From the NCBI GenBank assembly GCA_017381835.1, contig JAFOBK010000004.1, positions 1 to 24,888 on the forward strand: DNA of 24,888 nt, in the 5' to 3' direction. This DNA is from Oscillospiraceae bacterium (lineage in GTDB: Bacteria > Bacillota_A > Clostridia > Oscillospirales > Oscillospiraceae). The translations under genes were made by a program, and so were the position numbers. The notes under the pieces are model-generated. The model made no database searches and was not told the origin of the DNA. It was given only the letters and a program-made list of their open reading frames with translations. Below are positions 7,962 through 15,992 of the stretch, in pieces (the first letter of the stretch is position 1; each line of letters opens with the position of its first letter).

Positions 7962-8615
7962 ATGATTACCATCAAGGAATTATACGATTTGCGCCATACT
8001 TTGGCGGCAGAATATTTGGGTGGATTCACCTATCCCTGGGAAGCCCTGCAGGGCATTAAACAGCTGATCCTCACCCTGGGACCTGCCCTGGGAGAGGACT
8101 ATACAGAACGCTCTGCGGGTGTTTGGGTGCATAAAACCGCAAAGATTGCGCCTACAGCCTATTTGGGTGCGCCCTGCATCATCGGTGCCGGTACGGAAGT
8201 GCGCCATTGTGCCTTCATTCGGGAAGCGGCATTGGTGGGAGAAAACTGTGTGGTCGGAAACTCTGTAGAACTGAAAAATGTGATTTTGTTCGACGATGTG
8301 CAAACACCTCACTATAATTATGTGGGCGATAGTATTTTGGGTTATAAAGCCCATATGGGCGCGGGTTCTGTCACCTCCAATGTGAAATCCGATAAGAGCC
8401 TGGTTGTGATTCACGGCCGGGAAGAGATCTCCACAGACCGGAAGAAAGTCGGTGCGATGCTGGGCGACTTTGTGGAAGTGGGATGCAACAGCGTGCTGAA
8501 TCCCGGCACTGTTGTAGGCAGAAACAGCAATATTTACCCTCTGTCCTGCGTGCGGGGTGTGGTTCCCGCAAACAGCATCTATAAAACCGGCGGAATGATT
8601 ACCGAAAAGCGGTAA
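7962..8615 (+). CDS. Stand-alone left-handed beta-helix acyltransferase resembling the GlmU acetyltransferase domain
   Basis: This 217-residue protein has a short helical N-terminus (1-50) and then hexapeptide repeats of a left-handed beta-helix (about 53-205; for example AKIAPTAYLGAPCIIGAGTEV). The segment TPHYNYVGDSILG (115-127) followed by HMGAGSVTSN (131-140) aligns with the GlmU acetyltransferase active site. H117, Y120 and N140 fall at the same spacing as His363, Tyr366 and Asn386 of the E. coli enzyme. No uridylyltransferase (Rossmann) domain is present; full GlmU is about 450 residues. It lies 10 nt upstream of glmM, whose product glucosamine-1-phosphate is the GlmU acetyl acceptor. 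I infer a sugar-phosphate N-acetyltransferase or close relative, but the exact substrate is not proven. GAGG at 7951-7954 supports the ATG at 7962. Confidence 0.8.
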   Translation: MITIKELYDLRHTLAAEYLGGFTYPWEALQGIKQLILTLGPALGEDYTERSAGVWVHKTAKIAPTAYLGAPCIIGAGTEVRHCAFIREAALVGENCVVGNSVELKNVILFDDVQTPHYNYVGDSILGYKAHMGAGSVTSNVKSDKSLVVIHGREEISTDRKKVGAMLGDFVEVGCNSVLNPGTVVGRNSNIYPLSCVRGVVPANSIYKTGGMITEKR

Positions 8616-8625
8616 GGAGAAAATT

Positions 8626-10014
8626 ATGGGAAAATATTTTGGAACCGATGGCTTCCGTGGCGAAGCCAATGTAACGCTGACGGCAGACCATGCGTATAAA
8701 GTGGGTCGCTTTCTGGGTTGGTATTTCGGCGAACAGAAGCGCCGGGCAGGTGATCCGGAGCCTCCCAGAGTGGTGATCGGCAAGGATACCCGCCGCTCCA
8801 GCTATATGTTTGAGTATACGCTGATTGCAGGTCTGACGGCCTCCGGCGCCGATGCCTATATGCTCCATGTCACTACAACTCCTTCCGTTGCCTATGTGAC
8901 CCGGATGGATGAATTCGACTGCGGCATTATGATCTCCGCCAGCCATAACCCCTACTATGACAACGGCATTAAGCTGATCAATACCCACGGTGAGAAAATG
9001 GATGAGGAAACCATCCTGCTTATTGAGGACTACATTGACGGAAAGCTGGAAATATACGGTCAGTCCTGGACGGAGCTTCCCTATGCAACCCAGGAGCGGA
9101 TCGGCAGAACCGTAGACTATGTTGCCGGCAGAAACCGTTATATTGGCTATCTGATCAGCCTGGGTCTGTTCTCCTTCCGGAAACTGCGGATCGGCCTGGA
9201 CTGCGCCAACGGTGCTTCCTGGAACATTGCCAAGGCTGTGTTTGATGCATTGGGTGCCAAGACCTATGTGATCAACGCAGAACCCAACGGCCTGAACATC
9301 AATGAAAACGCCGGCTCCACCCACATGGAAGGCCTGCGGAAATTTGTGGTGGAAAACGGCCTGGATGTGGGTATTGCCTACGACGGTGATGCTGACCGGT
9401 GCCTGATGGTAGATGAAAAGGGCAATATCATTTCCGGTGACCATATTCTCTATATTTTGGGCAGCTATATGAAGCAGCGGGGCCATCTGGATAATAACAC
9501 GGTGGTTACCACGGTCATGTCCAACTTCGGCCTTTACAAAGCCTTTGATGAAAAGGGCATCGATTACGCGAAGACCGCTGTGGGCGACAAGTATGTTTAT
9601 GAATATATGGCAAACCATGGCTGCCGCCTGGGCGGTGAGCAGTCCGGCCATATTATCATCTCCAAGTATGCCACCACCGGCGACGGTATCCTCACCAGCC
9701 TGAAGGTGCTGGAAGTGATGATGGCTCAGAAAAAGAAAATGAGCCAGCTGTGGGAGGGTCTGCAGATTTATCCCCAGGTGCTGAAAAATGTACGGGTAAA
9801 ATCCAAGCCTGAGGCACAGAATGACCCCGAAGTCCAGGCGGCGGTGCAGCAGGTAGCGGAGCAGCTGGGAGATACCGGCCGTATCCTGGTGCGGGAGTCC
9901 GGTACAGAACCGGTGATTCGTGTCATGGTGGAAGCGCCCAGCAAAAAGCAATGTGAAGAATGTGTTGACCGGGTGGTGGATGTGATCTGCGCCCGTGGCC
10001 ACGCAAGAGTATAA
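8626..10014 (+). CDS. glmM: Phosphoglucosamine mutase
   Basis: GlmM converts glucosamine-6-phosphate to glucosamine-1-phosphate in the cytoplasm, on the way to UDP-GlcNAc for peptidoglycan. The 462-residue protein begins KYFGTDGFRG. It carries the phosphoserine loop ISASHNPYYDNG (S106 expected to be phosphorylated), the metal loop YDGDADRC (about 246-253) and the sugar-phosphate loop RESGTEPVIRVM near the C-terminus. FGTDGFRG and the whole N-terminal segment favour GlmM over phosphomannomutase. At 462 residues it is slightly longer than the usual 445-450. TAAGGAGAAA bridges the gap from the GlmU-like gene, so the two form a two-gene operon ended by a hairpin just after the stop. Confidence 0.94.
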   Translation: MGKYFGTDGFRGEANVTLTADHAYKVGRFLGWYFGEQKRRAGDPEPPRVVIGKDTRRSSYMFEYTLIAGLTASGADAYMLHVTTTPSVAYVTRMDEFDCGIMISASHNPYYDNGIKLINTHGEKMDEETILLIEDYIDGKLEIYGQSWTELPYATQERIGRTVDYVAGRNRYIGYLISLGLFSFRKLRIGLDCANGASWNIAKAVFDALGAKTYVINAEPNGLNINENAGSTHMEGLRKFVVENGLDVGIAYDGDADRCLMVDEKGNIISGDHILYILGSYMKQRGHLDNNTVVTTVMSNFGLYKAFDEKGIDYAKTAVGDKYVYEYMANHGCRLGGEQSGHIIISKYATTGDGILTSLKVLEVMMAQKKKMSQLWEGLQIYPQVLKNVRVKSKPEAQNDPEVQAAVQQVAEQLGDTGRILVRESGTEPVIRVMVEAPSKKQCEECVDRVVDVICARGHARV

Positions 10015-10020
10015 GAATTC

Positions 10021-10051
10021 AAAATCCCACCGCAAACGCGGTGGGATTTTT
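10021..10051 (+). terminator. Terminator after glmM
   Basis: A 10-bp stem (10024-10033 with 10038-10047) with loop AAAC, flanked by A residues before and T residues after, lies 6 nt past the glmM stop. Confidence 0.9.
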
Positions 10052-10063
10052 CTCTATTTTCCA

Positions 10064-10092
10064 TTTTGTTTTTATAGAATCTATGATATAAT
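10064..10092 (+). promoter_or_regulatory. Extended -10 promoter of the GNAT / methyltransferase / DUF212 operon
   Basis: A perfect TATAAT (10087-10092) is preceded by TGA (10084-10086), which makes an extended -10 element. The -35 region (TTTTGT, 10064-10069) is weak, as is common with extended -10 promoters. The leader of about 55 nt contains a short perfect stem (10113-10118 with 10122-10127, loop AAT). Confidence 0.68.
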
Positions 10093-10153
10093 AATCGAAA
10101 TATCGGTTGTTCTGCGGCAATGCCGCAAATACTGCAAACAGGAGGGTATTTTC

Positions 10154-10615
10154 ATGGAGGTTCGTTTTGCAAGAGGAGAGGATATTCCCGGCATCATTAA
10201 ATTGCTGCAGCAGGTGGGCCGTGTGCACCATGAAGGCAGACCGGACCTGTTCCGGGTAAATGCCCAAAAGTACAGCTCTTCTCAGGTGTTGGATATGCTG
10301 GGTAAAATGCCGATTTTTGTGGCGGTGGAAAATGGTGTAGTGCTGGGCTATGGCTTCTGTATGTTTGAACAGTTTCATGACCATTCTGTTATGACCGACC
10401 GGACTACCCTCTACATTGATGATATCTGTGTGTTGGAGGAATGCCGCGGTCAGCATATCGGCACCGCAATTTATAATGAAATCATCAGATATGCCAAGTA
10501 TCGGGGTTGTTATAATGTGACCCTGAATGTATGGTGCTGCAATGAAGGCGCCATGAAATTCTATGAGTCCCTGGGTATGAAACCCCAGAAGATTGGCATG
10601 GAGGCCATTGTTTAA
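10154..10615 (+). CDS. GNAT family N-acetyltransferase
   Basis: The 153-residue protein has the GNAT fold order: an N-terminal strand and helix with RFARGEDIPGIIKLLQQV, a central DDICVLEECRGQHIGTAIYNEII block and a final CNEGAMKFYESLGM. RGQHIGTAI (about 101-109) is the acetyl-CoA pyrophosphate-binding loop, and NEGAMKFYESLGM is the usual end-of-fold signature. The substrate could be an amino acid, protein N-terminus or small amine; sequence alone does not say. I chose ATG 10154 because GGAGGG (10141-10146) sits 7 nt before it; an upstream in-frame extension would run through the glmM terminator. The stop overlaps the next start (TAATG at 10613-10617), so it is coupled to the rRNA methyltransferase. 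Confidence 0.9.
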   Translation: MEVRFARGEDIPGIIKLLQQVGRVHHEGRPDLFRVNAQKYSSSQVLDMLGKMPIFVAVENGVVLGYGFCMFEQFHDHSVMTDRTTLYIDDICVLEECRGQHIGTAIYNEIIRYAKYRGCYNVTLNVWCCNEGAMKFYESLGMKPQKIGMEAIV

Positions 10616-11970
10616 TGCTGCAAAAGAACGAAATTTACGAAGCGGTGGTCACCGATTATACGGCAGAGGGTCAGGGCGTTGCCCATGTGGAAGGCTGTGC
10701 CGTATTTCTGCCCAATGCCATTGCCGGTGAGCGCTATAAAATCCGTATTGAAAAAGCCCAGAAGACCTGGGCAGCCGGCAAGATCGTGGAAGTGCTGGAA
10801 AAGTCTCCCCATCGTGTCAATCGGGAATGCCCCGTGGCCAAACTCTGCGGCGGTTGCGACTTCTGGCATATGGACTATGAGGAGGAATCCCGCCTGAAAG
10901 CGGAGCGGGTTCGCCAGACCTTGAACCGCATTGGCGGCGAAAACTTAACGGAAGTGTCGATTTTGGCGGCACCCACCTGCTATGGCTATCGGAACAAGGC
11001 CCAGTATCCCGTGGCCAGTAAGAAGGGCAGGGCCTACGCAGGCTTCTTCCGGGCCGGTACTCACCAGGTGGTGGAAAATGACCGCTGCCTGATCCTGCCC
11101 CAGGAAACTGACCGGGTGAAAGATACAGTTATAGATTATGTAAACCAATACCGAATTTCTGCCTATGATGAGGAGTCTCACAAGGGTCTTCTGCGGCATA
11201 TTTATGTCCGTCGGGGTGTGGTTTCCGGCGAGATTTTGGTGTGCCTGGTGGTCAATGGAAAGAAACTGCCTCATATTCCGGAGTTGATTGAGAAGCTTAA
11301 GAAGATTCCCGGCTTCACCACCCTGGTGCTGGCGGTGAATACCCGTCCCGGCAATGCCATTTTGGGCAATGAGTTCATCACTCTCTATGGCCCCGGTTAT
11401 ATTGAAGATACCCTCTGCGGACTGAAGTTCCGCCTGTCTCCCCGGTCTTTCTACCAGGTGAACCATCACCAGGCTCAGCGTCTGTATGAAGCTGCCATCT
11501 CCCAGGCGGAGATCACCAAAGATGACCTGGTACTGGACCTCTACTGCGGCGTGGGCACCATTACCCTGGCCATGGCAAAGGCCGCCGGCAAGGTGATCGG
11601 CGTGGAAGTGATCGAGCAGGCAGTGGAAGACGCTAAGGACAATGCCAAGCGCAACGGCATTGACAATGCTGAGTTCTTCTGCGGCGATGCGGGCAAGGCG
11701 GCTTTAGAACTGGAAGAGGCGGGCATCAAGCCCGATGTGATCGTGGTGGATCCCCCCCGTAAGGGTCTGAACGCGGACACCATCGAAGCCCTGCACCGGA
11801 TGGATCCCAGGCGAATTGTCTATGTGTCCTGCGACCCCGCCACCCTGGCAAGAGATGTGGCGCTCTTAAAAGAAAGAGGTTATGTTCTCAAAAACGCCAT
11901 GGCAGCAGATTTGTTCCCCCGCTGCGCCCATGTAGAGAGCATTGTAACCCTCATCAAAGAAGAAAAATAA
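10615..11970 (+). CDS. rlmD: 23S rRNA (uracil-C5)-methyltransferase, RlmD/RumA (TrmA) family
   Basis: The 451-residue protein has an N-terminal TRAM RNA-binding domain (about 1-62, with YTAEGQGVAHVEGCAVFLPNA). A [4Fe-4S] motif with C72, C78 and C81 follows (CPVAKLCGGC); the fourth ligand is probably the Cys in NDRCLILPQ. The C-terminal Rossmann methyltransferase domain has DLYCGVGTITLAMA as the SAM loop, DPPRKGL as motif IV and VSCDPATLARD, whose Cys (C406) forms the covalent adduct with uracil C6. Such enzymes place m5U in 23S rRNA (positions 747 and/or 1939) using S-adenosylmethionine. RlmD and the Gram-positive RlmCD cannot be told apart here, so the symbol is provisional. Its start overlaps the GNAT stop. 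Confidence 0.93.
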   Translation: MLQKNEIYEAVVTDYTAEGQGVAHVEGCAVFLPNAIAGERYKIRIEKAQKTWAAGKIVEVLEKSPHRVNRECPVAKLCGGCDFWHMDYEEESRLKAERVRQTLNRIGGENLTEVSILAAPTCYGYRNKAQYPVASKKGRAYAGFFRAGTHQVVENDRCLILPQETDRVKDTVIDYVNQYRISAYDEESHKGLLRHIYVRRGVVSGEILVCLVVNGKKLPHIPELIEKLKKIPGFTTLVLAVNTRPGNAILGNEFITLYGPGYIEDTLCGLKFRLSPRSFYQVNHHQAQRLYEAAISQAEITKDDLVLDLYCGVGTITLAMAKAAGKVIGVEVIEQAVEDAKDNAKRNGIDNAEFFCGDAGKAALELEEAGIKPDVIVVDPPRKGLNADTIEALHRMDPRRIVYVSCDPATLARDVALLKERGYVLKNAMAADLFPRCAHVESIVTLIKEEK

Positions 11971-11982
11971 AAGGAGAAATTT

Positions 11983-12444
11983 ATGGATTGGCTGTGGGAT
12001 TTGATTACGAACCGCTTTTTTATCGTCAGCGTGTCTTCCTGGTTTGTGGCGCAGTTTCTGAAAACTGTGATCTATGCGCTTGAAAACAAAAAATGGGATT
12101 GGTCACGCTTGTTTGGCGATGGCGGCATGCCCAGCGGCCACTCTGCCACGGTTTCTTCTCTGGCGGTGATGTCCGGACTGACCTTTGGATTTGATTCTTT
12201 CCAGTTTGCGGTTACCGCTATTTTGGCGATCATCGTCTGTCATGATGCCATGGGTGTCCGTCTGGAGACCGGTAAGCAGGCCGTGAAGATTAACGAGATC
12301 TTAGAGGCCTTTGAACTGATCCATCCCGATAAGATTTCGGAGGCAAACCTGAAGGAATTCGTGGGTCATACTCCCATCCAGGTGATGGCAGGTATTCTCC
12401 TGGGCATTGTCAATGCGATCGTCATGTTTTTCCTGGTTTTGTAA
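11983..12444 (+). CDS. DUF212 / divergent PAP2-family membrane protein
   Basis: The 153-residue protein matches the DUF212 (YuiD-like, divergent PAP2) family. It has an N-terminal membrane helix with NRFFIVSVSSWFVAQFLKTV, then GDGGMPSGHSATVSSLA (about 46-62) with the PSGHS phosphatase-like motif, HDAMGVRLETGKQA, and GHTPIQVMAGILLGI near the C-terminus. PSGHS is shared with PAP2 phosphatases, where the His is catalytic, but most other PAP2 motifs are not evident, and no reaction is established that I know of. AAGGAGAAA bridges 12 nt from the methyltransferase stop, so it is the last gene of this three-gene operon and ends at a strong hairpin. Confidence 0.9.
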   Translation: MDWLWDLITNRFFIVSVSSWFVAQFLKTVIYALENKKWDWSRLFGDGGMPSGHSATVSSLAVMSGLTFGFDSFQFAVTAILAIIVCHDAMGVRLETGKQAVKINEILEAFELIHPDKISEANLKEFVGHTPIQVMAGILLGIVNAIVMFFLVL

Positions 12445-12458
12445 TGTAAATAACCAAT

Positions 12459-12492
12459 AAACAACCGTCGGCGGATTCGCCGACGGTTGTTT
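12459..12492. terminator. Bidirectional terminator between DUF212 gene and TIR gene
   Basis: A perfect 15-bp stem (12459-12473 with 12478-12492) with loop GATT lies between two convergent genes. The arms begin with AAA and end with TTT, so it can act for either strand, although the T runs are short (three). Confidence 0.85.
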
Positions 12493-12498
12493 GCGTTA

Positions 12499-15400
12499 TT
12501 ATGATTCTGCCAGGTAGTCCGCAGCAAGCCGAACCAATTTTGCAGTAGAGGGAATCTGTCCGTAGAGGAGGGGATCGCCCTCCCAGGAGTTTCCTTTCAC
12601 ATAGATAGAATCTGTGGCACTGTGGTAGTACAACATGGCATCCGGATAACCCAAAGCTGTCCAGCTGCGCAGATCTAAGCAGATGCCGCTGTTATCGCCG
12701 CCGCGCAGGTATAGCCTATCGTGTGCGGAATCCTCATAAATCTCCAAACGATCGGAATAGGAATCGTTGAACTTGTCGTGGTATACTTGTTCTCCGGATG
12801 CAAGGTCATAAATCCGCAGATAACCACCGGAAGTCTTGATGGCCAAATGGGTGTCGTCCAGTAAGAATTGCATTTTCAGCACAGAGCCGAAGGGAATCTG
12901 CGTGGAGAATTGTGTGGCAGCATTTCCGGTGTTCAGATCCCAAATCTGGAGCATACCATCCTGATCTACATAGGCCAACAAATCTTTTTCCTGAGCCAAT
13001 GTGAGAGCATTTCTGTTGTAGAAAAGGGCATCATCGTTCAGGGCAGTCCAGCTGTCCCGGGCGATATTGTAAAAGGCCAGATTCTCCAGAGGAATGGAAT
13101 TTCCGAAAACATAGAAACCTGTGGCAATCCAGTCGTTGGTACCAACCTTCAAAAGCTGGGCGGTGTTGGGATTTTCCCGTGCAGGGAACTGCAGATGGTC
13201 AGGAAGGGAAACTTGTCCAATGGGGATGCCGTTGTTCCAAAATTGCAGAGATTTGGGGTTGCAGGCGGCGGTCAGCAAAGTCTTTCCGTCAGGTAAATAA
13301 GCAGAATCGCACCCGAAAAGGGAGAGAGAAGACCACCAGCCATCTTCTTCTGCCAAGGCTTCCTGCAGGGTTTCAAAGTTGCAGATCATTTCCTGGGAAC
13401 CGTCTGCGTTCAGTAAGTAAATACCTTCTCCATCCTCGCAGATTAGCGGCTCCAAAGTGCCCGGAATCCAGAACAGTTCATCGTTATCATAGTAGTCCTG
13501 GGGGGAGAAAGAAGCTGTAATCTGCTGTACTGCAGGATCCAGGATGAAATAATGGTGACGATAGTCGGAATAATTACTATTGCTCTTGAAGAAGGGGCCG
13601 ACTGCCAGCTGAGAACCCACGGAGCGGACACTGCAATCGGAAGATGCAGAGAAATCATCTTCCGGCAGCGCTATCGCGGCATAGTCCACCAAAGTAGGTC
13701 CTTGCTTAGGCCGGATGATTTGGATGATGTTTTTCTGATTTTTCGGAATCACAGCCACGTAACCGGGGCTGACAAAATTGCCAATGCCTAAATGCAGGGA
13801 GTCGTTGCTGGTATCCAGCTGCAGCACACCGCCACCCCAAATATCGGCCATGGTGCAGTCTCCCAGCTCGGCCCAAACCTGTAGGAACGGGTTGTTGGTG
13901 AGCATAAGCTCGCTGCTTGTATTGAGCCATCCCAACAGATTGGTGCCGTTGCTTTGAATAAAACTGAATTGATATCCGTTGTTAGAAATCATGGATACCA
14001 GATCACTTTCAAACTGTACTGTCTCTACGAGCGCACCGGTTTCGCGATTCAAACGATAAAGATGGTTGTAGGCGGTAATAAGAATGTCTGTTTGAGAGGC
14101 AAGGACGTTGCCGGGAACGACTTCGAAGAGAATGTGGTATTTATCCTCGGGAATATCGGTTTGCCAAAGCAGTTTGCCGGTATCCATGCCAAACTGCAAT
14201 GCGCTGATAAGGATGCTGTCACTTGGGTGCTGAATGATGAGGGTTATGGTTTCACCGCCGAAGAACAAACCAGTGACTACGGAATCATTTTGGTAGGTTT
14301 GCTCGTGAACCAAAATCTGCTCTGCTGTGCCCGCAGTGAGATCTGTCCGGAAGCAGTACAGTTGAGCATCTTTAGAGAAAAAGGCGCTGTAAAATATATT
14401 GCCGTCCGAAGAAAAACGGCCGGATGTGGAAAGTGCATTTCCGGGGGTGTTTTGAAAATCGTAAAGATGAGAACCGTCTGGTGCGCAGAAGGGGATTGCT
14501 TGCAGGATCTCACCGGTTGCGGCCGATATTTCTGTTAGCTGGTAAGCTGTTTGGAACTGCACAGGTTCATAGGCAGTGACCAGAGCCATAACTTCCCGGT
14601 CTGCCTGGTAGAACATATAGCCATCCGGGATCTGACCCACAGTCTGAATCCAAACTTGCTCGCCGGTCTGCAGGTTATAAGCTGTCAGGTGGGTGCGGGT
14701 GCTGCGGATCACAATGCTGTCATCACAGCAGAGGAATACATGCAGGTTGCTGGTTGCGCTGCTGCCGTTGTCCGAGGCGGCATATTGACACCACAACTGC
14801 CGACCGGTATCTGCATCAAAGCAGCAGACGGCACCGAAACTGTCTACGCTGACTACCCGGGTACCATCCTGGGTGATTGCAAAGTCGGCAACATCTGTTA
14901 GTTGCTCCAGGCAGATCGCGTTCAGTTCCTCCTCAGGAGAGCCGGACAGAAATACATTTGCAGCACTCATTAGAACACGCTCTGCGGGTGCGTGATAGGG
15001 ACGGTCATCTGCCTCGCTTTCGGGAAGAGCATCAAGCGCTTTTTCAATGGCGCCGTTGTAGTCCGCGTTTTTTAAATCCGCTTCCGCATCCTGGGCCAGT
15101 AGTTTGGATTCTCGCAGCTGGACAGCGGCTTTTTGCTCCGCAAGGGCGGTGTTGGCCTGGCTCAGGTCGGTATTTGCCTGGTCAAGCTGCGTGTTTTTGA
15201 TCTCCAACTGGTTATTCACCAATTCGATTTGCCGGTTTTTGACCAAAACCATAGAAGTAAAACCCAGGAGAATCGCCATAATGCCTGCGGCAATTGCGGT
15301 GATCCGCCGGGTTTTCCGTTTCTGTTCCCGCATGACCAACGCGTCATAGGGACAATCCAGCATTGCGGAGATCAGCCGCGGGAGTTCTTTGCGAACTTTT

Positions 15401-15843
15401 TTCTTGTTTCCGGAGATGGTTTCTGCACGAACATCCACAGCCAGCGGCTCAATCAGTTCGCCCTCAGGGGTGAGAGTCAATTGGCTGGGGAATACCTCAT
15501 TGGGTTCACCGGAAGCCAGGACAGCCAGAATTTTGGAACGGTCATGGTTTTTCAGGAAATAATCGATTTCACGACCGACCCAAGGAGACTCAATGGAATT
15601 TTTGGAACAGATGACAATTAAATACTCAGTATTTTCCAGAGCATTTTGAATTTCTGCGCTTAAGTCGCTGGCGGCATGGAGCTCTTCCTCATCCCGAAAA
15701 ACCAACCCCAAACGGTTGTTGCTGTCTTTGCGTAATCCTTTGGGAATCCGGTACTGTTCAATTAGCGAGTGGATGGTTTTTGCAATGGCGGAATCCATTT
15801 CCGCATGGCGATAACTGATAAAAGCAACATAGTTTCTATCCAT
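12499..15843 (-). CDS. TIR domain - transmembrane - coiled coil - beta-propeller protein
   Basis: This 1114-residue protein has four parts. Residues 1-165 are a TIR domain: YVAFISYRHAEMDSAIA at the start, GLVFRDEEELHAASDL around the BB-loop region, and VICSKNSIESPWVGREI with W88 and E92 in the WxxxE position of the NADase glutamate. A basic stretch KRKTRR precedes one membrane helix (about 181-201), predicting TIR inside and the rest outside. Residues about 203-250 are a heptad-like coiled coil rich in Asn and Gln. From about 316 to 1105 come repeated strands of PQQ/WD40 type (DADTGRQLW, NLQTGEQVW, MDTGKLLWQT, IWDLNTGN, YDLASGEQVY), enough for about two propellers. I infer a surface or envelope sensor coupled to a cytoplasmic TIR; ligand and output are unknown. 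It has its own strong promoter and no operon partner. AAAAGAGG is the ribosome site. Confidence 0.88.
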   Translation of the reverse strand: MDRNYVAFISYRHAEMDSAIAKTIHSLIEQYRIPKGLRKDSNNRLGLVFRDEEELHAASDLSAEIQNALENTEYLIVICSKNSIESPWVGREIDYFLKNHDRSKILAVLASGEPNEVFPSQLTLTPEGELIEPLAVDVRAETISGNKKKVRKELPRLISAMLDCPYDALVMREQKRKTRRITAIAAGIMAILLGFTSMVLVKNRQIELVNNQLEIKNTQLDQANTDLSQANTALAEQKAAVQLRESKLLAQDAEADLKNADYNGAIEKALDALPESEADDRPYHAPAERVLMSAANVFLSGSPEEELNAICLEQLTDVADFAITQDGTRVVSVDSFGAVCCFDADTGRQLWCQYAASDNGSSATSNLHVFLCCDDSIVIRSTRTHLTAYNLQTGEQVWIQTVGQIPDGYMFYQADREVMALVTAYEPVQFQTAYQLTEISAATGEILQAIPFCAPDGSHLYDFQNTPGNALSTSGRFSSDGNIFYSAFFSKDAQLYCFRTDLTAGTAEQILVHEQTYQNDSVVTGLFFGGETITLIIQHPSDSILISALQFGMDTGKLLWQTDIPEDKYHILFEVVPGNVLASQTDILITAYNHLYRLNRETGALVETVQFESDLVSMISNNGYQFSFIQSNGTNLLGWLNTSSELMLTNNPFLQVWAELGDCTMADIWGGGVLQLDTSNDSLHLGIGNFVSPGYVAVIPKNQKNIIQIIRPKQGPTLVDYAAIALPEDDFSASSDCSVRSVGSQLAVGPFFKSNSNYSDYRHHYFILDPAVQQITASFSPQDYYDNDELFWIPGTLEPLICEDGEGIYLLNADGSQEMICNFETLQEALAEEDGWWSSLSLFGCDSAYLPDGKTLLTAACNPKSLQFWNNGIPIGQVSLPDHLQFPARENPNTAQLLKVGTNDWIATGFYVFGNSIPLENLAFYNIARDSWTALNDDALFYNRNALTLAQEKDLLAYVDQDGMLQIWDLNTGNAATQFSTQIPFGSVLKMQFLLDDTHLAIKTSGGYLRIYDLASGEQVYHDKFNDSYSDRLEIYEDSAHDRLYLRGGDNSGICLDLRSWTALGYPDAMLYYHSATDSIYVKGNSWEGDPLLYGQIPSTAKLVRLAADYLAES

Positions 15844-15876
15844 AGGAAACCTCTTTTTGAAAGTTTTCTTAGAATG

Positions 15877-15905
15877 ATTGTATCGGTTGCGGGAGGCCTT
15901 GTCAA
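15877..15905 (-). promoter_or_regulatory. Strong sigma-A promoter of the TIR gene
   Basis: On the minus strand a perfect TTGACA (complement of 15900-15905) is followed after 17 bp by TACAAT (complement of 15877-15882). Transcription would start near 15870, leaving a short leader of about 27 nt before the ATG at 15843. This is close to consensus, so basal transcription is expected. Confidence 0.82.
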
Positions 15906-15931
15906 TGTTTCTATATGCTTTGTGATGTTAT

Positions 15932-15962
15932 CACGGAAAACCGTGTTTGCCTTGGATATACT
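15932..15962 (+). promoter_or_regulatory. Tentative trxB promoter with an overlapping dyad
   Basis: TATACT (15957-15962) is a good -10 element 31 bp before the trxB ATG, but no convincing -35 hexamer lies at 16-18 bp. Instead, a perfect small dyad, CACGG and CCGTG around AAAA (15932-15945), covers the -35 position. That would suit an operator for an activator or repressor, though this is inference from position only. Confidence 0.4.
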
Positions 15963-15992
15963 AAAGAAAAACAAAAAAGGCAGGAATAGAGT

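Noticed and set aside
8599..10035. A 478-codon open frame on the minus strand opposite glmM
   Set aside because: glmM on the plus strand has all family motifs; the antisense frame translates to a His- and Gln-rich, motif-free sequence and exists because of codon bias.
12459..12492. CRISPR-like or recombination site at the long perfect palindrome
   Set aside because: It occurs once, lies exactly between two convergent gene ends and is explained as a shared terminator.
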